DNA of 64,000 bases from Buttiauxella brennerae ATCC 51605 (GTDB lineage: Bacteria > Pseudomonadota > Gammaproteobacteria > Enterobacterales > Enterobacteriaceae), in NCBI RefSeq assembly GCF_001654925.1, contig NZ_LXER01000029.1, positions 62,001 through 126,000 of the forward strand, written 5' to 3'. The notes beneath the pieces were generated by a model. That model was not told the DNA's origin, searched no databases, and saw only the letters and a list, made by a program, of their open reading frames with translations. This document shows, piece by piece, positions 9,492-20,581 of the stretch (position 1 is its first letter; each line of letters opens with the position of its first letter). A program made the position numbers and the translations under genes.

Positions 9492-10468
9492 TAGCGTTCT
9501 TCCTGAATAAGACTGCCTGAAAGAATACAGAATACACCCATCAAATCAGCATGACGGATGGTGATTTCTGTTTTCTCATTAACCTTTGGTTTCGCGTGAA
9601 AAGCGATGCCCAGCCCGGCAGACAGAATCATCGGTAAATCATTCGCGCCATCACCAATCGCAACGGTTTGCGCGACGGGGATTTCATATTTATCCGCGAG
9701 GCGCTTGAGTGTTTCCGCTTTGAACTGTGCATCAACGATTTGGCCGATCACTTCGCCCGTCAGCTTGCCGTCGCAGATTTCCAGTTCATTGGCGACAACC
9801 GCATGCAGATGCAGTTTGTCGCGCAGATACTCCGCAAAGAAGGTGAAGCCGCCAGAAGCGATAGCCACTTTCCAGCCGAGTGATTCGAGTTTAAGTACCA
9901 ACGAAGTCAGCCCGGGCATCAGCGGCAGTTCATCACGGACCTGGCGCAAAATAGAAGCGTTCGCTCCTTTGAGGGTCGCAACGCGTTGTTTCAGGCTGGC
10001 CGCGAAGTCCAGTTCGCCACGCATAGCGCGCTCGGTGACTTCCGCTACCATTTCACCGGTGCCTGCCAGTTTGGCGATTTCATCAATGCACTCGATTTGA
10101 ATGGCGGTGGAATCCATGTCCATTACCAGCAGACCCGGCGTGCGCAGATGTGGGATTTTACCCAGCGGCGCGACATCCAGCCCAGCCTCGTGCGCAAGTT
10201 TAGTTGCTCGCGGTGTTAATGAACCCGCCAGGCGAATAACCTGATAGTCTTCAACGCACCATGCGGTGACAATAACCATCGCCGCACCCAATTTACGTTG
10301 GTAGTGATTCAGGCACTCTTTATTCAGATTCCGACCATACAGAAGCCAGCCACTGCGGCCAGCACGGTAATCGAGTGGCATGACTTCATCACCACTTAAC
10401 GATAGCGGCAACCCAGGCCAGAGAGAGACATCGGTCGGCAGGTCGCACCAGGTCAGACTATTTGGCAT
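9491..10468 (-). CDS. serB: SerB, phosphoserine phosphatase
   Basis: Starting at the ATG at 10468 gives 325 residues beginning MPNSLTWCDLPTD, matching the 322-residue E. coli enzyme; an upstream in-frame codon at 10507 would add 13 unsupported residues. GGAG precedes the chosen start. The HAD signature DMDSTAIQIE supplies the nucleophilic aspartate, and IGDGANDLPM is motif IV. It dephosphorylates O-phosphoserine in the last step of serine synthesis. It is divergent from ytjB and leads the serB-radA unit. Confidence 0.96.
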   Translation of the reverse strand: MPNSLTWCDLPTDVSLWPGLPLSLSGDEVMPLDYRAGRSGWLLYGRNLNKECLNHYQRKLGAAMVIVTAWCVEDYQVIRLAGSLTPRATKLAHEAGLDVAPLGKIPHLRTPGLLVMDMDSTAIQIECIDEIAKLAGTGEMVAEVTERAMRGELDFAASLKQRVATLKGANASILRQVRDELPLMPGLTSLVLKLESLGWKVAIASGGFTFFAEYLRDKLHLHAVVANELEICDGKLTGEVIGQIVDAQFKAETLKRLADKYEIPVAQTVAIGDGANDLPMILSAGLGIAFHAKPKVNEKTEITIRHADLMGVFCILSGSLIQEER

Positions 10469-10575
10469 CACAACTCCAGAATAAAGATAAAGGCCGGGAC
10501 AAAACAACGCATGAGGCTACCTTGTACTCGTAGCTTCTGGCAACATTAAAGTAAGCAATTTTCCTAAGGTGCATT

Positions 10576-11226
10576 ATGGCTCGGGCAAAAATGAAATTCA
10601 GGCTGCATCGTGCAGTGATTGTGCTTATCTGCCTCGCACTTTTAGTCGCGTTGATGCAGGGGGCTTCATGGTTTAGCCAGGGGCACCAACAAGCCCGTAA
10701 TGTACAGCTTGAAGAGCTGGCAAGAACGCTGGCACGCCAGGTGAGTTACAACCTGACCCCATTAATGAAATCTGAAAACCCTGATGAGAAAAAAATCTCA
10801 ACTACCCTGAAATTACTGACTGAAGACAGTCGTATTCTGGATGCGGGCGTGTACGACAGCAATGGCGATCAAATTGCGCGTGCGGGTGAAGGAATCGGTG
10901 TGCGCGACAGACTGGCGCTGGATGGTAAGAAAGCAGGCAGCTATTTCAACCAGCAGATCGTTCAGCCGATTGAAGATAAAGATGGGCCAGTGGGCTATCT
11001 GCGCATCACACTGGATACGCACACCCTCGCCTCTGAAGCCAAGCAGGTGGATAACACGACGAATATTTTGCGCCTGATGATGTTACTGGCGCTGGCGATT
11101 GGCATTGTGCTGACACGTACTCTTTTGCAGGGTAAACGTACCCGCTGGCAACAGTCTCCTTTCCTTCTTACTGCGAATACCGAAGTTAAAGAAGACGAGG
11201 AAGAACAGAGCGCCAATAAACCTTAA
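10576..11226 (+). CDS. ytjB: YtjB (Smp), membrane-anchored periplasmic virulence-factor-like protein
   Basis: The 216-residue protein is collinear with E. coli YtjB/Smp (214). A basic N terminus and one transmembrane segment at about residues 12-30 are followed by a periplasmic domain and a second hydrophobic segment (LMMLLALAIGIVLTRTLL) near residue 165, then an acidic cytoplasmic tail. Function is not established; the Smp family is named from Salmonella work. The ATG follows AAGGTG. The next gene, lplA, starts 18 bases after the stop, so the two probably form an operon. Confidence 0.92.
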   Translation: MARAKMKFRLHRAVIVLICLALLVALMQGASWFSQGHQQARNVQLEELARTLARQVSYNLTPLMKSENPDEKKISTTLKLLTEDSRILDAGVYDSNGDQIARAGEGIGVRDRLALDGKKAGSYFNQQIVQPIEDKDGPVGYLRITLDTHTLASEAKQVDNTTNILRLMMLLALAIGIVLTRTLLQGKRTRWQQSPFLLTANTEVKEDEEEQSANKP

Positions 11227-11244
11227 CAGGAAAGGAATTCTACG

Positions 11245-12261
11245 ATGACGAGCTTGCGTCTGCTTATTTCTGACTCTTATGACCCATGGTTCAACCTGGC
11301 GGTTGAAGAGTGTATTTTCCGCCAGATGCCGGCCACGCAGCGTGTGCTTTTTTTATGGCGCAATGCCGATACGGTGGTCATTGGCCGGGCACAAAACCCG
11401 TGGAAAGAGTGTAATACCCGGCGCATGGAAGAAGATAACGTGCGTCTGGCAAGGCGCAGCAGTGGCGGCGGCGCGGTTTTCCACGATCTGGGGAATACCT
11501 GTTTCACGTTTATGGCCGGGAAGCCGGAATACGATAAAAGCGTATCTACCGCCATTGTGGTGAATGCACTAAATTCTCTCGGCATCAACGCGGCGGCATC
11601 CGGGCGTAACGATCTGGAAGTCGAAACACTTGAAGGGCCGCGCAAAGTTTCCGGTTCGGCTTATAAAGAAAACCTGGATCGCGGTTTCCATCACGGCACT
11701 TTGCTGCTCAATGCCGATCTCAGCCGTCTGGCGAATTACCTGAATCCTGATGAGAAAAAACTCCAGGCCAAAGGCATTACCTCAGTACGCGGCCGCGTTA
11801 CCAATCTTGGCGAGATCCAGCCAGGCCTGACTCATGAGCAAATTTGTGATGCCGTGCGCGAGTCATTTTTTGACTATTACGGCGAACGCACAGAAGCAGA
11901 ACATATCTCTCCGGACGCCCTGCCCGACTTACCCGGTTTTGCTGAAACCTTTGCCCGGCAAAGTAGCTGGGAATGGAATTTCGGCCAGGCACCTGCATTC
12001 AGTCACTTGCTGGATCAGCGTTTTACCTGGGGCGGTGTTGAGCTGCATTTCGACGTTGAGAAAGGGCATATCACGCGCACGCAAATCTTTACCGACAGCC
12101 TGAATCCAGCACCACTGGAAGCTCTGGCGGCGCGTTTACAGGGTTGTCTGTATCGCAGCGACATGTTGCAGCAGCAGTGCGAAACATTGGTTGCCGATTT
12201 CCCGGAACAAGAAATGGAATTGCGTGAGTTGGGCGCGTGGATTGCGCAGACGGTGCGCTAA
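11245..12261 (+). CDS. lplA: LplA, lipoate-protein ligase A
   Basis: The 338-residue enzyme is collinear with E. coli LplA. Motifs [15 protein letters not shown] (residues 70-84) and RKVSGSAY with the catalytic lysine near 133 are intact, followed by HHGTLLLN and the C-terminal accessory domain. It activates free lipoate with ATP and attaches it to lipoyl domains of 2-oxoacid dehydrogenases and GcvH. AGGAAAGG precedes the ATG. Downstream lies deoD directly: the E. coli neighbour yjjJ is absent from the 58-bp gap. Confidence 0.97.
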   Translation: MTSLRLLISDSYDPWFNLAVEECIFRQMPATQRVLFLWRNADTVVIGRAQNPWKECNTRRMEEDNVRLARRSSGGGAVFHDLGNTCFTFMAGKPEYDKSVSTAIVVNALNSLGINAAASGRNDLEVETLEGPRKVSGSAYKENLDRGFHHGTLLLNADLSRLANYLNPDEKKLQAKGITSVRGRVTNLGEIQPGLTHEQICDAVRESFFDYYGERTEAEHISPDALPDLPGFAETFARQSSWEWNFGQAPAFSHLLDQRFTWGGVELHFDVEKGHITRTQIFTDSLNPAPLEALAARLQGCLYRSDMLQQQCETLVADFPEQEMELRELGAWIAQTVR

Positions 12262-12292
12262 ATAGCGTCGTGAATCGAGACTAAAGGATTAA

Positions 12293-12310
12293 GGGCGCTT
12301 TGCAGCGCCC
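12293..12310. terminator. hairpin between convergent lplA and deoD
   Basis: A perfect GGGCGC/GCGCCC stem with a TTTGCA loop lies between the two stop codons. The U-tract is weak on either strand, so it may act as a modest bidirectional terminator. Confidence 0.6.
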
Positions 12311-12319
12311 TGATAAAAC

Positions 12320-13039
12320 TTACTCTTTATCGCCCAGTAACACAGATTCAAGAGCAATCTTGATCATGTCGTTAAAGGTAGTCTGGCGCTCTTCAGCAGT
12401 GGTCTGCTCGTGAGTACGGATATGGTCAGACACGGTGCAGATGGTCAGTGCTTTCGCGCCGAATTCTGCTGCCACGCCGTAGATACCCGCGGCTTCCATT
12501 TCCACGCCCAGGATGCCGTACTTTTCCATGACGTCAAACATGGTTGGGTCTGGCGTGTAGAATAAGTCTGCGGAGAAGATGTTACCTACGCGAGCGTCAA
12601 CGCCCAGCGCTTTAGCTGCATCAACTGCATTGCGAACCATGTCGAAGTCAGCGATGGCTGCAAAGTCGTGGTCTTTGAAACGCAGACGGTTCACTTTAGA
12701 GTCGGTGCAAGCGCCCATGCCGATAACCACATCACGCAGTTTCACATCAGCACGTACCGCGCCGCATGAACCCACGCGAATGATTTTCTTCACGCCGAAA
12801 TCAGTGATCAGCTCTTTGGTGTAGATGGAGCAGGATGGGATACCCATGCCGTGGCCCATTACAGAGATTTTGCGGCCTTTATAAGTACCGGTGAAGCCCA
12901 ACATGCCACGCACGTTGTTCACTTCACGAACATCTTCAAGGAAAGTTTCTGCGATGTGTTTTGCGCGCAGCGGATCCCCAGGCATCAGTACGACGTCTGC
13001 GAAATCACCCATTTCAGCATTAATATGTGGCGTTGCCAT
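12320..13039 (-). CDS. deoD: DeoD, purine-nucleoside phosphorylase
   Basis: The 239-residue protein is nearly identical to E. coli DeoD. The phosphate-binding region MPGDPLRAK (residues 19-27), [11 protein letters not shown] and catalytic aspartate in [10 protein letters not shown] near residue 204 are present. The hexameric enzyme phosphorolyses purine (deoxy)ribonucleosides to base and pentose-1-phosphate. AAGGA precedes the ATG. It is the last gene of the deoC-deoA-deoB-deoD series on the minus strand, separated from deoB by a short ERIC derivative that could affect relative expression. Confidence 0.97.
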   Translation of the reverse strand: MATPHINAEMGDFADVVLMPGDPLRAKHIAETFLEDVREVNNVRGMLGFTGTYKGRKISVMGHGMGIPSCSIYTKELITDFGVKKIIRVGSCGAVRADVKLRDVVIGMGACTDSKVNRLRFKDHDFAAIADFDMVRNAVDAAKALGVDARVGNIFSADLFYTPDPTMFDVMEKYGILGVEMEAAGIYGVAAEFGAKALTICTVSDHIRTHEQTTAEERQTTFNDMIKIALESVLLGDKE

Positions 13040-13108
13040 ATTTATATCCTTGTTTTAAGAGGTAAACGTCTGGGCGGATAAAACATCTCACCCAAATCTG
13101 TAATCCAT

Positions 13109-13180
13109 ATACCCTAAATAATTCGAGTCGCAGGTGAGCTTTTGCAGCCAACACCCCTGCGGCTCGAAGAATGACGGGTA

Positions 13181-13181
<1 letters not shown>
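13109..13181. repeat. internally deleted ERIC element
   Basis: A 73-bp element keeps the ERIC outer ends (ATACCCTAAATAATTCGAGT and GACGGGTAT) and a GCAGCCAACACCCCTGC segment but lacks most of the central core. It lies between deoB and deoD within the deo gene series and touches the deoB stop codon. Confidence 0.85.
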
Positions 13182-14446
<1,265 letters not shown>

Positions 14447-14477
14447 TCAAAAAGTGATCAGATCAGTATGCCAGCAT

Positions 14478-15797
14478 TTAGCTGATACGGCGATAGACGT
14501 CTGGTGTTTGAGCCGGTGCGGTATCGTTAACTTTAATTGCCGCTTTCACCGCTCGTGCCGCTTCCTGCCATTGGCTTTCGCTTGCGGCATGAATCACTGC
14601 CAGTGGACGTGAAATCTCAACGCTATCGCCCAGGCGCACCATGTCGGTAAAGCCGACGCTGTAATCCAGGGAGTCAGAAGCCTGACGGCGACCGCCGCCC
14701 ATCGCCACCACTGCCATACCTAGCGCACGGGTGTCCATCTCGGAGATGAAGCCATTTGTATCGGCATACACCGCTTTGCTCAGCACAGCTGTTGGCAGGT
14801 ATTTCGCATAGTTTTCGACGAAATCGGCCGGGCCTTTTTGTGCCGCAACCATACGCCCAAAGACTTCTGCTGCTTTACCGTTATCCAGTACCGCTTGCAG
14901 TTTGGCGCGTGCTTGCGCGTCGTCTTTAGCGAGGTTGCCGGAAAGTAACATTTCCACGCACAGCGCCATGGTCACTTCATGCAGACGCGGGTTACGGTAT
15001 TCGCCCGTCAGGAACTGCACCGCTTCGCGAACTTCAACCGCGTTACCCGCGCTGGATGCCAGCACCTGGTTCATGTCGGTCAGCAATGCCGTGGTTTTAA
15101 CACCCGCGCCATTTGCCACGCCAACAATGGCTTCAGCAAGCAATTCGGAAAGCTCGTAAGTTGGCATAAATGCGCCGCTACCCACTTTCACGTCCATCAC
15201 AAGCGCATCCAGGCCTTCTGCCAGTTTCTTCGCAAGAATCGACGCGGTGATCAACGGAATGGAATCTACGGTCGCGGTAATGTCACGCGTGGCATAGAAA
15301 CGCTTGTCAGCAGGAGCAAGGGAGTTTGTCTGGCCGATAATCGCCACGCCGACATTTTTAATGATGTCGCGGAAACGGTTATCGTCCGGGAAAATATCAA
15401 AGCCTGGGATCGCTTCAAGTTTATCGAGCGTACCGCCAGTGTGGCCCAAACCACGGCCAGAGATCATTGGGATATAACCACCGCATGCCGCCACCATTGG
15501 GCCGAGCATCAAGGACGTCACATCACCCACGCCGCCCGTTGAGTGTTTATCAACGATGGGGCCGTTCAGGTTAAGACTCTTCCAGTCCAGCACGGTTCCT
15601 GAATCTCGCATCGCCATGGTCAGTGATACGCGTTCTGGCATAGTCATGTCGTGGAAGAAAATGGTCATTGCCAGTGCGGCAATCTGCCCTTCGGAGATGG
15701 TGTTATCGCGAATACCATTAATGAAGAAACGAATTTCCTCATCATTTAGCGCATGACCATCACGTTTTTTACGAATAATTTCTTGAGCGAGGAACAA
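14478..15797 (-). CDS. deoA: DeoA, thymidine phosphorylase
   Basis: The 439-residue protein (E. coli 440) begins [14 protein letters not shown] from a TTG codon at 15797, the start codon E. coli deoA also uses; a GGGGG stretch upstream can act as ribosome binding site. The family signature [16 protein letters not shown] and the phosphate-binding KHSTGGVGD motif are intact. It phosphorolyses thymidine and deoxyuridine to base and deoxyribose-1-phosphate. A full ERIC element separates it from deoC upstream. Confidence 0.97.
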   Translation of the reverse strand: MFLAQEIIRKKRDGHALNDEEIRFFINGIRDNTISEGQIAALAMTIFFHDMTMPERVSLTMAMRDSGTVLDWKSLNLNGPIVDKHSTGGVGDVTSLMLGPMVAACGGYIPMISGRGLGHTGGTLDKLEAIPGFDIFPDDNRFRDIIKNVGVAIIGQTNSLAPADKRFYATRDITATVDSIPLITASILAKKLAEGLDALVMDVKVGSGAFMPTYELSELLAEAIVGVANGAGVKTTALLTDMNQVLASSAGNAVEVREAVQFLTGEYRNPRLHEVTMALCVEMLLSGNLAKDDAQARAKLQAVLDNGKAAEVFGRMVAAQKGPADFVENYAKYLPTAVLSKAVYADTNGFISEMDTRALGMAVVAMGGGRRQASDSLDYSVGFTDMVRLGDSVEISRPLAVIHAASESQWQEAARAVKAAIKVNDTAPAQTPDVYRRIS

Positions 15798-15853
15798 GGT
15801 AACCCCCTGAATTTATCAGGTTAAATGCGGCGGGAAGCCCGCCACGAATAAAT

Positions 15854-15978
15854 ATTACTCTAAATAATTCGAGTTGCAGGCAGGCGGCAAGAGAACGAAC
15901 CCCCAGAGCTTACATGAGTAAGTGACTGGGGTGAGAGAGCGCAGCCAACGCACCTGCAGCTTGAAGTATGATGAGTAA
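15854..15978. repeat. full-length ERIC element inside the deo series
   Basis: About 125 bp with the core CCCCAGAGCTTACATGAGTA and AGTGACTGGGGTGAGAG and the typical outer ends. It abuts the deoC stop codon and lies before deoA, so it would be transcribed within a deoCABD message. Confidence 0.92.
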
Positions 15979-16758
15979 TTAGTAGCTGCTGGCGCTTTTG
16001 CCGTCGCCATGACCCAGCGCTTTCAACAGGCTCGCGAGCAGGCTGGATGCGCCAAAACGGTAGTGACGGGAATCAGCCCAGTCAGCGCCAAACAGGTCGT
16101 CAGCAATAGACAGGAACAACGCTGCGTCTTCAGCTGTACGCACGCCGCCAGCAGGTTTGAAACCAACTGTTTTTTCAACACCCATATCACGAATCACTTC
16201 CAACATGATGCGAGCGCTTTCAGGCGTGGCGTTAACGGGCACTTTACCGGTAGAGGTTTTGATGAAATCAGCGCCTGCTTTGATAGAGATTTCTGAAGCT
16301 TTACGAATCAGTGCTTCTTCTTTCAGCTCGCCAGTTTCGATGATCACTTTCAGCAAAACGTTAGCCGCAGCACAGGCTTCTTTACAGGCTTTCACCAGCT
16401 CAAAACCCACTTGTTCGTTACCGGCGATCAGCGCACGGTACGGGAACACCACATCAACTTCGTCTGCGCCGTAGGCGATAGCAGCACGAGTTTCAGCCAG
16501 TGCGATTTCGATATCGTCGTTGCCGTGTGGGAAGTTGGTCACCGTTGCGATACGGATATCAGGCGTGCCCTGTTCGTTCAGCGTTTTACGTGCGACAGGA
16601 ATAAAGCGTGGGTAGATACAAATAGCAGCCGTGTTGCCGACTGAAGTTTTGGCCTGATGGCAAAGTGCGATCACTTTTTCATTAGTGTCGTCGTCGTTCA
16701 GGGTCGTCAGGTCCATCAGTTTCAGAGCGCGCAGGCTGCTTGCAGTTAAATCGGTCAT
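15979..16758 (-). CDS. deoC: DeoC, deoxyribose-phosphate aldolase
   Basis: The ATG at 16758, preceded by TTGGAGAATG, gives 259 residues beginning [20 protein letters not shown], the exact length of the E. coli enzyme; the longer in-frame reading from 16815 would run through the operator. The Schiff-base lysine is in [11 protein letters not shown] near residue 167. It splits deoxyribose-5-phosphate into glyceraldehyde-3-phosphate and acetaldehyde. It is the first deo gene on the minus strand, so the regulatory interval at 16759-16993 should drive deoC-deoA-deoB-deoD. Confidence 0.97.
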   Translation of the reverse strand: MTDLTASSLRALKLMDLTTLNDDDTNEKVIALCHQAKTSVGNTAAICIYPRFIPVARKTLNEQGTPDIRIATVTNFPHGNDDIEIALAETRAAIAYGADEVDVVFPYRALIAGNEQVGFELVKACKEACAAANVLLKVIIETGELKEEALIRKASEISIKAGADFIKTSTGKVPVNATPESARIMLEVIRDMGVEKTVGFKPAGGVRTAEDAALFLSIADDLFGADWADSRHYRFGASSLLASLLKALGHGDGKSASSY

Positions 16759-16794
16759 AACATTCTCCAACAAAAGATATAGAATCAGTTGCGA

Positions 16795-16810
16795 TGTTAT
16801 AATTATAACA
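16795..16810 (-). promoter_or_regulatory. DeoR-type operator overlapping deoC promoter
   Basis: The perfect 16-bp palindrome TGTTATAATTATAACA matches the DeoR operator form TGTTAGAATTCTAACA and contains a TATAAT -10 hexamer, the same overlap seen at E. coli deoP1/P2. Two TCACA half-sites just upstream of the promoter (16812-16816 and 16841-16845) could belong to CRP/CytR sites. Confidence 0.8.
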
Positions 16811-16969
16811 TTCACAACCCAGATGGTTTTGCGTATAGCTTCACAAAAACCACGGTGAAATTACATAATTTGTACAGTATATGTGATTTAACAACGAGTG
16901 ATAACGGAAAAGTCGCCGCCAGAAATAAAAAATGGCCGACGAAAGCGCCGACCATTGATTTCACAGGGA

Positions 16970-16985
16970 TGTTATAATTTTAACA
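16970..16985. promoter_or_regulatory. second DeoR-type operator
   Basis: TGTTATAATTTTAACA differs from the operator at 16795 by one base. It lies 175 bp upstream of it, immediately after the stop of the permease gene. Paired DeoR operators support repression by looping in E. coli; the shorter spacing here is an inference for the same mechanism. Confidence 0.7.
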
Positions 16986-16993
16986 TCACCTTT

Positions 16994-18271
16994 TTATAAT
17001 GACAGGAAGACCCCGGCAATTGTTGCACTCATCAGGTTAGACAGCGTACCTGCTGCAACAGCCTTCAGACCTAACTGCGCAATGTCGTGACGGCGGCTCG
17101 GCGCCATGCTTCCCAGCCCACCAATCAGGATAGCGATAGAAGAAAGGTTAGCAAAACCACACAGCGCGAAGGAGATAATGGCTTTAGTGTGATCCGACAG
17201 AACTTGCAGGCCAGCAGCCGCTACGGTTGCATCATCTTTCAGGTATTCCCCGAAGTTAAGGTACGCCACAAATTCGTTGATAATCAGTTTCTGGCCGATG
17301 AAGGAACCAGCAACGTTAGCTTCGCTCCACGGAACACCGATAACCCACGCCAGCGGTGAGAACACCCAGCCGAGAATCAGTTCCATAGACAGTTGCGGGT
17401 AGTTGAACCAACCACCGATGCCAGAAAGCATGCCGTTAAGCAGGGCAATCAGTGCCACGAACGCCAGCAACATTGCGCCTACGTTCAGAGCCAGTTGCAT
17501 ACCTGAAGCTGCACCGGATGCCGCAGCGTCCAACACGTTTGCCGGGCGATCTGGGTCATTTTTCATGGAATCCAGTTCTGGTGCGTCATTTGGTGTTTCA
17601 GTTTCTGGCAGAATCAGTTTAGCAAACAGCAGGCCGCCTGGGGCTGCCATGAAGGATGCTGCAATCAGGTATTCCAGCGGTACGCCCATTTGTGCGTAAC
17701 CTGCCAATACTGAACCTGCAACAGATGCCAGACCACCACACATTACCGCGAACAGCTCTGAACGGGTCATGGTTGCGATGTAAGGACGAACGACCAGCGG
17801 AGCTTCTGTCTGGCCAACAAAGATGTTTGCTGTTGCAGAAAGGGATTCTGTACGCGAGGTTTTCAGAACCTTACGCAGACCGCCGCCGAGAACACGAATA
17901 ACTAACTGCATGATGCCAAGGTAGTAAAGCACAGCAATCAGTGAGGAGAAGAAGACAATAATTGGCAGAACGCGCAGTGCGAAAATGAAACCGCCGCCAC
18001 CAAAAACTTCGAACATTTTGTCTGAAACCAGGCCGCCGAACAGGAAGGAGATACCTGCGTTACCGTAAGCGATAACGTTCGCGACACCTTGAGACATAGC
18101 GAGTAGAACTTGACGACCAACCGGAACATACAAAACCAATGCCCCGATACCGATCTGAATAATCCACGCACCAAGAACGGTACGAATATTAATCGCTTTG
18201 CGATTACTGGAAAGTAAAACGGCGATCAGCAGCAGAACGATCATGCCGATCAATCCCATGAGTAGTTGCAT
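16994..18271 (-). CDS. CNT-family nucleoside:H+ permease (NupC/NupX-like)
   Basis: The 425-residue protein has about ten hydrophobic segments and the concentrative nucleoside transporter layout: a gate-like N-terminal domain, [14 protein letters not shown], and the C-terminal [16 protein letters not shown] and [15 protein letters not shown] motifs. These match E. coli NupC and the NupX (YeiJ)/PsuT group. It should import nucleosides with protons across the inner membrane. It lies directly upstream of deoC on the same strand, in the place where E. coli carries yjjI and yjjW, and so would feed the deo enzymes. A CRP-like site lies upstream. The exact subgroup is not resolved. Confidence 0.88.
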   Translation of the reverse strand: MQLLMGLIGMIVLLLIAVLLSSNRKAINIRTVLGAWIIQIGIGALVLYVPVGRQVLLAMSQGVANVIAYGNAGISFLFGGLVSDKMFEVFGGGGFIFALRVLPIIVFFSSLIAVLYYLGIMQLVIRVLGGGLRKVLKTSRTESLSATANIFVGQTEAPLVVRPYIATMTRSELFAVMCGGLASVAGSVLAGYAQMGVPLEYLIAASFMAAPGGLLFAKLILPETETPNDAPELDSMKNDPDRPANVLDAAASGAASGMQLALNVGAMLLAFVALIALLNGMLSGIGGWFNYPQLSMELILGWVFSPLAWVIGVPWSEANVAGSFIGQKLIINEFVAYLNFGEYLKDDATVAAAGLQVLSDHTKAIISFALCGFANLSSIAILIGGLGSMAPSRRHDIAQLGLKAVAAGTLSNLMSATIAGVFLSL

Positions 18272-18331
18272 ACAGAATCCCTGTGTATTAATTGAAAAAT
18301 GAAAGCGAGCTAAAAATCTACAACGGGCGGG

Positions 18332-18429
18332 ATTATAACGGCAGGTAGGCCAGCAAATGGAACGGCAATCACGTATTTATAGACATTCACGGAAACGTTT
18401 GTCTTATAAAGTGAGCCAGATCACATTTT
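18332..18429 (-). promoter_or_regulatory. permease promoter with CRP-like site
   Basis: A TATAAT -10 lies at 18332-18337 (minus strand) with no good -35. A near-consensus CRP site, AAAGTGAGCCAGATCACATT, is at 18408-18427, centred about 93 bp upstream of the expected start. A weaker CGTGA-containing sequence lies near -41. This spacing is like the tandem CRP arrangement of deoP2-type promoters controlled by CRP and CytR. Confidence 0.6.
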
Positions 18430-18437
18430 GTTACTGA

Positions 18438-19217
18438 CTATTTCATTCTGAATAATTCATGACAATTATTAATCAAGGTGTTCGCGATCGCTTCAGGAGG
18501 TTCTGAACGTAGTGTACAAAGTGCCTGAAAAACGTCTGCAATGCGCTCCGGGCGGTTGGGTTGACCTTGCCACCCATTAAGCGGCATGTCGGGCGCGTCA
18601 GTTTCCAGCACCAGCGATGTTAGCGGCAGATGTGCGAAAACATCCCGGGTTTTACTGGCGCGCGGGTAGGTAATCGTTCCGCCAACACCCATTTTGTAAC
18701 CTAACGCGACGAAGCGTTCAGCTTGCTGCAAACTGCCTGCAAAACCGTGTACCACACCGGTTCGCGGTAAGTTATGGCGCTTTAAATGGGCAGCGAGTTT
18801 ATCGTGGGTACGGCGGGAATGAAGAATAACCGGCAGATCATAACGTTTTGCCAGTTTTAGCTGTGCATCCAGCATCGCTTCTTGCTTATCAAAAAGTGGG
18901 TTTTGCATGTAGAGATCAAGACCCATTTCGCCAATCGCCACCAATTTCGCCGGGCGCTGTTGCAGGTGGTGCTCAAGCAAAGCCAGAGAAGCATCCTGAT
19001 GTTTATGAATCACAATCGGATGCAAACCTAATGCGGCATACAGCGTCGGGTAGTTATCTGCCAGCGCAAGTACCTTGCTGAACCGGTCTGCTTCAATTGC
19101 CGGAACAATGATTTTTTCAACACCCGCTTGTGCGGCAAGCGCCAGGCTGTTGGTTTCATCGTCGCTAAAAGGCGGGAAATCGAAGTGACAGTGAGTATCG
19201 TAAAACTTCATCGTCAC
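18438..19217 (-). CDS. yjjV: YjjV, TatD-family metal-dependent hydrolase
   Basis: The 259-residue product matches E. coli YjjV in length. TatD-family metal ligands are visible: DTHCHFD near residue 8, GEMGLDLY near 97, ILHSRR near 131, GFAGS, and ETDAPDMP near 206. TatD proteins are cytoplasmic metal-dependent nucleases or hydrolases; YjjV's substrate is undefined. A GTG at 19217 overlaps the yjjU stop (GTGA) and has GAGGA six bases upstream; an ATG at 19211 is the alternative. yjjU and yjjV are coupled. Confidence 0.93.
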   Translation of the reverse strand: MTMKFYDTHCHFDFPPFSDDETNSLALAAQAGVEKIIVPAIEADRFSKVLALADNYPTLYAALGLHPIVIHKHQDASLALLEHHLQQRPAKLVAIGEMGLDLYMQNPLFDKQEAMLDAQLKLAKRYDLPVILHSRRTHDKLAAHLKRHNLPRTGVVHGFAGSLQQAERFVALGYKMGVGGTITYPRASKTRDVFAHLPLTSLVLETDAPDMPLNGWQGQPNRPERIADVFQALCTLRSEPPEAIANTLINNCHELFRMK

Positions 19218-20287
19218 GCCGTGTCCTCATTATTAAAGGTGGAATCATTCGCTTCCGGTGTCTCAATGACCTCTTTGGATAAAGGCTCCTGAACCACCAT
19301 GGCAGGTGGAACGACCATCGGCCCGGGCACGACAATGCGCGGGAGATGGCGCCTTATCGGCGGTTGATCCGCGAGTAATTTGCCCACCGTTGCGAGGAAA
19401 TAGCGCCCGCATAAACGGCCGGTTTTGTAGTCGGTATTCAGCGCCGGTAATCGGCTACCCAATGCAGAACTCATCAACGGTTTCGGCGGGTAAATTTCGA
19501 AAATGCGCAGTTTACCCGGTGGTTTTTCAATGAAGCTCTGTATTTCGCGGTAACTGGCTTCATGATGATGCACCAGGTTTAGCAATGGCTGCAGGCTGCT
19601 GTCTCCCAACCAACGTTCCATACGTTTAAACCATTCAGGTGTGTAGTACATCTGCGAAGGCACGGTACGAATAACGACCAGGGTATCCGCCCCGAGGCGG
19701 ACTGCTTCTCTCACAGGGATAGCATCACTGATGCCGCCGTCCTGATAACCGATGCCGTCAATCTCCACTCCGCTGCGGTAAAAACCTGGAATCGCGCTGG
19801 AGGCTTTGAGCAAATTCAGCCAGGTGCCGCTGTTGGGCAAGAAGTAACCCGGCGAGTAGTCATCGCTGCGACAGGCGCACATGTAAAAGGCTTTACCTGC
19901 TTCGAACAGCTTTTCAGCCGTCACCATTGAGAGCGGAATTTTGGTCGAAGTGGACTCGACCAGCCAGTCGAGATCGATAAGATGCCCTCCACGCACAAAG
20001 CGCAGCGGATCAAAAAATTCGCGGGTAGTGGTAAAACGAGTAATCACTCTTTTGGCATAACCGGGCTGGTTGCACACGTACGCAGAAAGGTTTTGTGCAC
20101 CGGCAGAGGTGCCTAAGAAGAGGTCGAACGGGTTGAAGTTAGCGCGCATAAATTCGTCCAGCACACCGGCTGTAAATATCCCACGCTGCCCGCCGCCTTC
20201 ACAAACAATGGCGAGTTTTCCGGGACGAAACTTTGGAAGCGCAAGCGGCGCAATGTTGCCGAGCGTTACGGGTATTCTTTGTCCCAC
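19214..20287 (-). CDS. yjjU: YjjU, patatin-like phospholipase family protein
   Basis: The 357-residue protein equals E. coli YjjU in length. The patatin hallmarks are present: oxyanion loop CEGGGQRGIF near residue 29, nucleophile elbow GTSAGAQN near residue 59, and the aspartate of the catalytic dyad in YQDGGISDAIP near residue 182. It is predicted to be a lipid acyl hydrolase; its natural substrate is not known. It starts the yjjU-yjjV pair on the minus strand. Confidence 0.94.
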   Translation of the reverse strand: MGQRIPVTLGNIAPLALPKFRPGKLAIVCEGGGQRGIFTAGVLDEFMRANFNPFDLFLGTSAGAQNLSAYVCNQPGYAKRVITRFTTTREFFDPLRFVRGGHLIDLDWLVESTSTKIPLSMVTAEKLFEAGKAFYMCACRSDDYSPGYFLPNSGTWLNLLKASSAIPGFYRSGVEIDGIGYQDGGISDAIPVREAVRLGADTLVVIRTVPSQMYYTPEWFKRMERWLGDSSLQPLLNLVHHHEASYREIQSFIEKPPGKLRIFEIYPPKPLMSSALGSRLPALNTDYKTGRLCGRYFLATVGKLLADQPPIRRHLPRIVVPGPMVVPPAMVVQEPLSKEVIETPEANDSTFNNEDTA

Positions 20288-20355
20288 CCTGCCTTCCTTA
20301 ATCTAAAGGATATTTATTATTGGTTATTTATTATTTGTTAGTCGATTAAAAACGC

Positions 20356-20383
20356 GAGAGCCAGTCTAAATAGACTGGCTCTC
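20356..20383 (-). terminator. rho-independent terminator downstream of ytjA
   Basis: A perfect 13-bp inverted repeat GAGAGCCAGTCTA/TAGACTGGCTCTC with an AA spacer is followed on the minus strand by GCGTTTTTAA. It lies between the ytjA stop and the yjjU start. Confidence 0.85.
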
Positions 20384-20419
20384 TGGTCTGTCTCTAATGG
20401 TTATAGCACGTAAATATTG

Positions 20420-20581
20420 CTATGGGCGTTTTCGACCCATAAACAGGCTTACCAGGAACAGAATAATACCTACCACGAAGACAATTTTTGCTGCACCTGC
20501 CGCAGTACCCGCGAGAGTACCAAAACCCAGTGCTGCTGCAATCAACGCAATGACCAGAAAAATAATGCCCCAACGAAACAT
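20420..20581 (-). CDS. ytjA: YtjA, small DUF1328 membrane protein
   Basis: The ATG at 20581, with AGGAGA nine bases upstream, encodes a 53-residue protein differing by one residue from my recollection of E. coli YtjA. It is almost wholly hydrophobic, with two transmembrane helices ([17 protein letters not shown] and [17 protein letters not shown]) and a basic end GRKRP. An upstream in-frame codon at 20644 would add 21 residues not found in the family. The function is unknown; small proteins of this class are often stress-induced. It is monocistronic, ending at a strong terminator. Confidence 0.92.
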   Translation of the reverse strand: MFRWGIIFLVIALIAAALGFGTLAGTAAGAAKIVFVVGIILFLVSLFMGRKRP

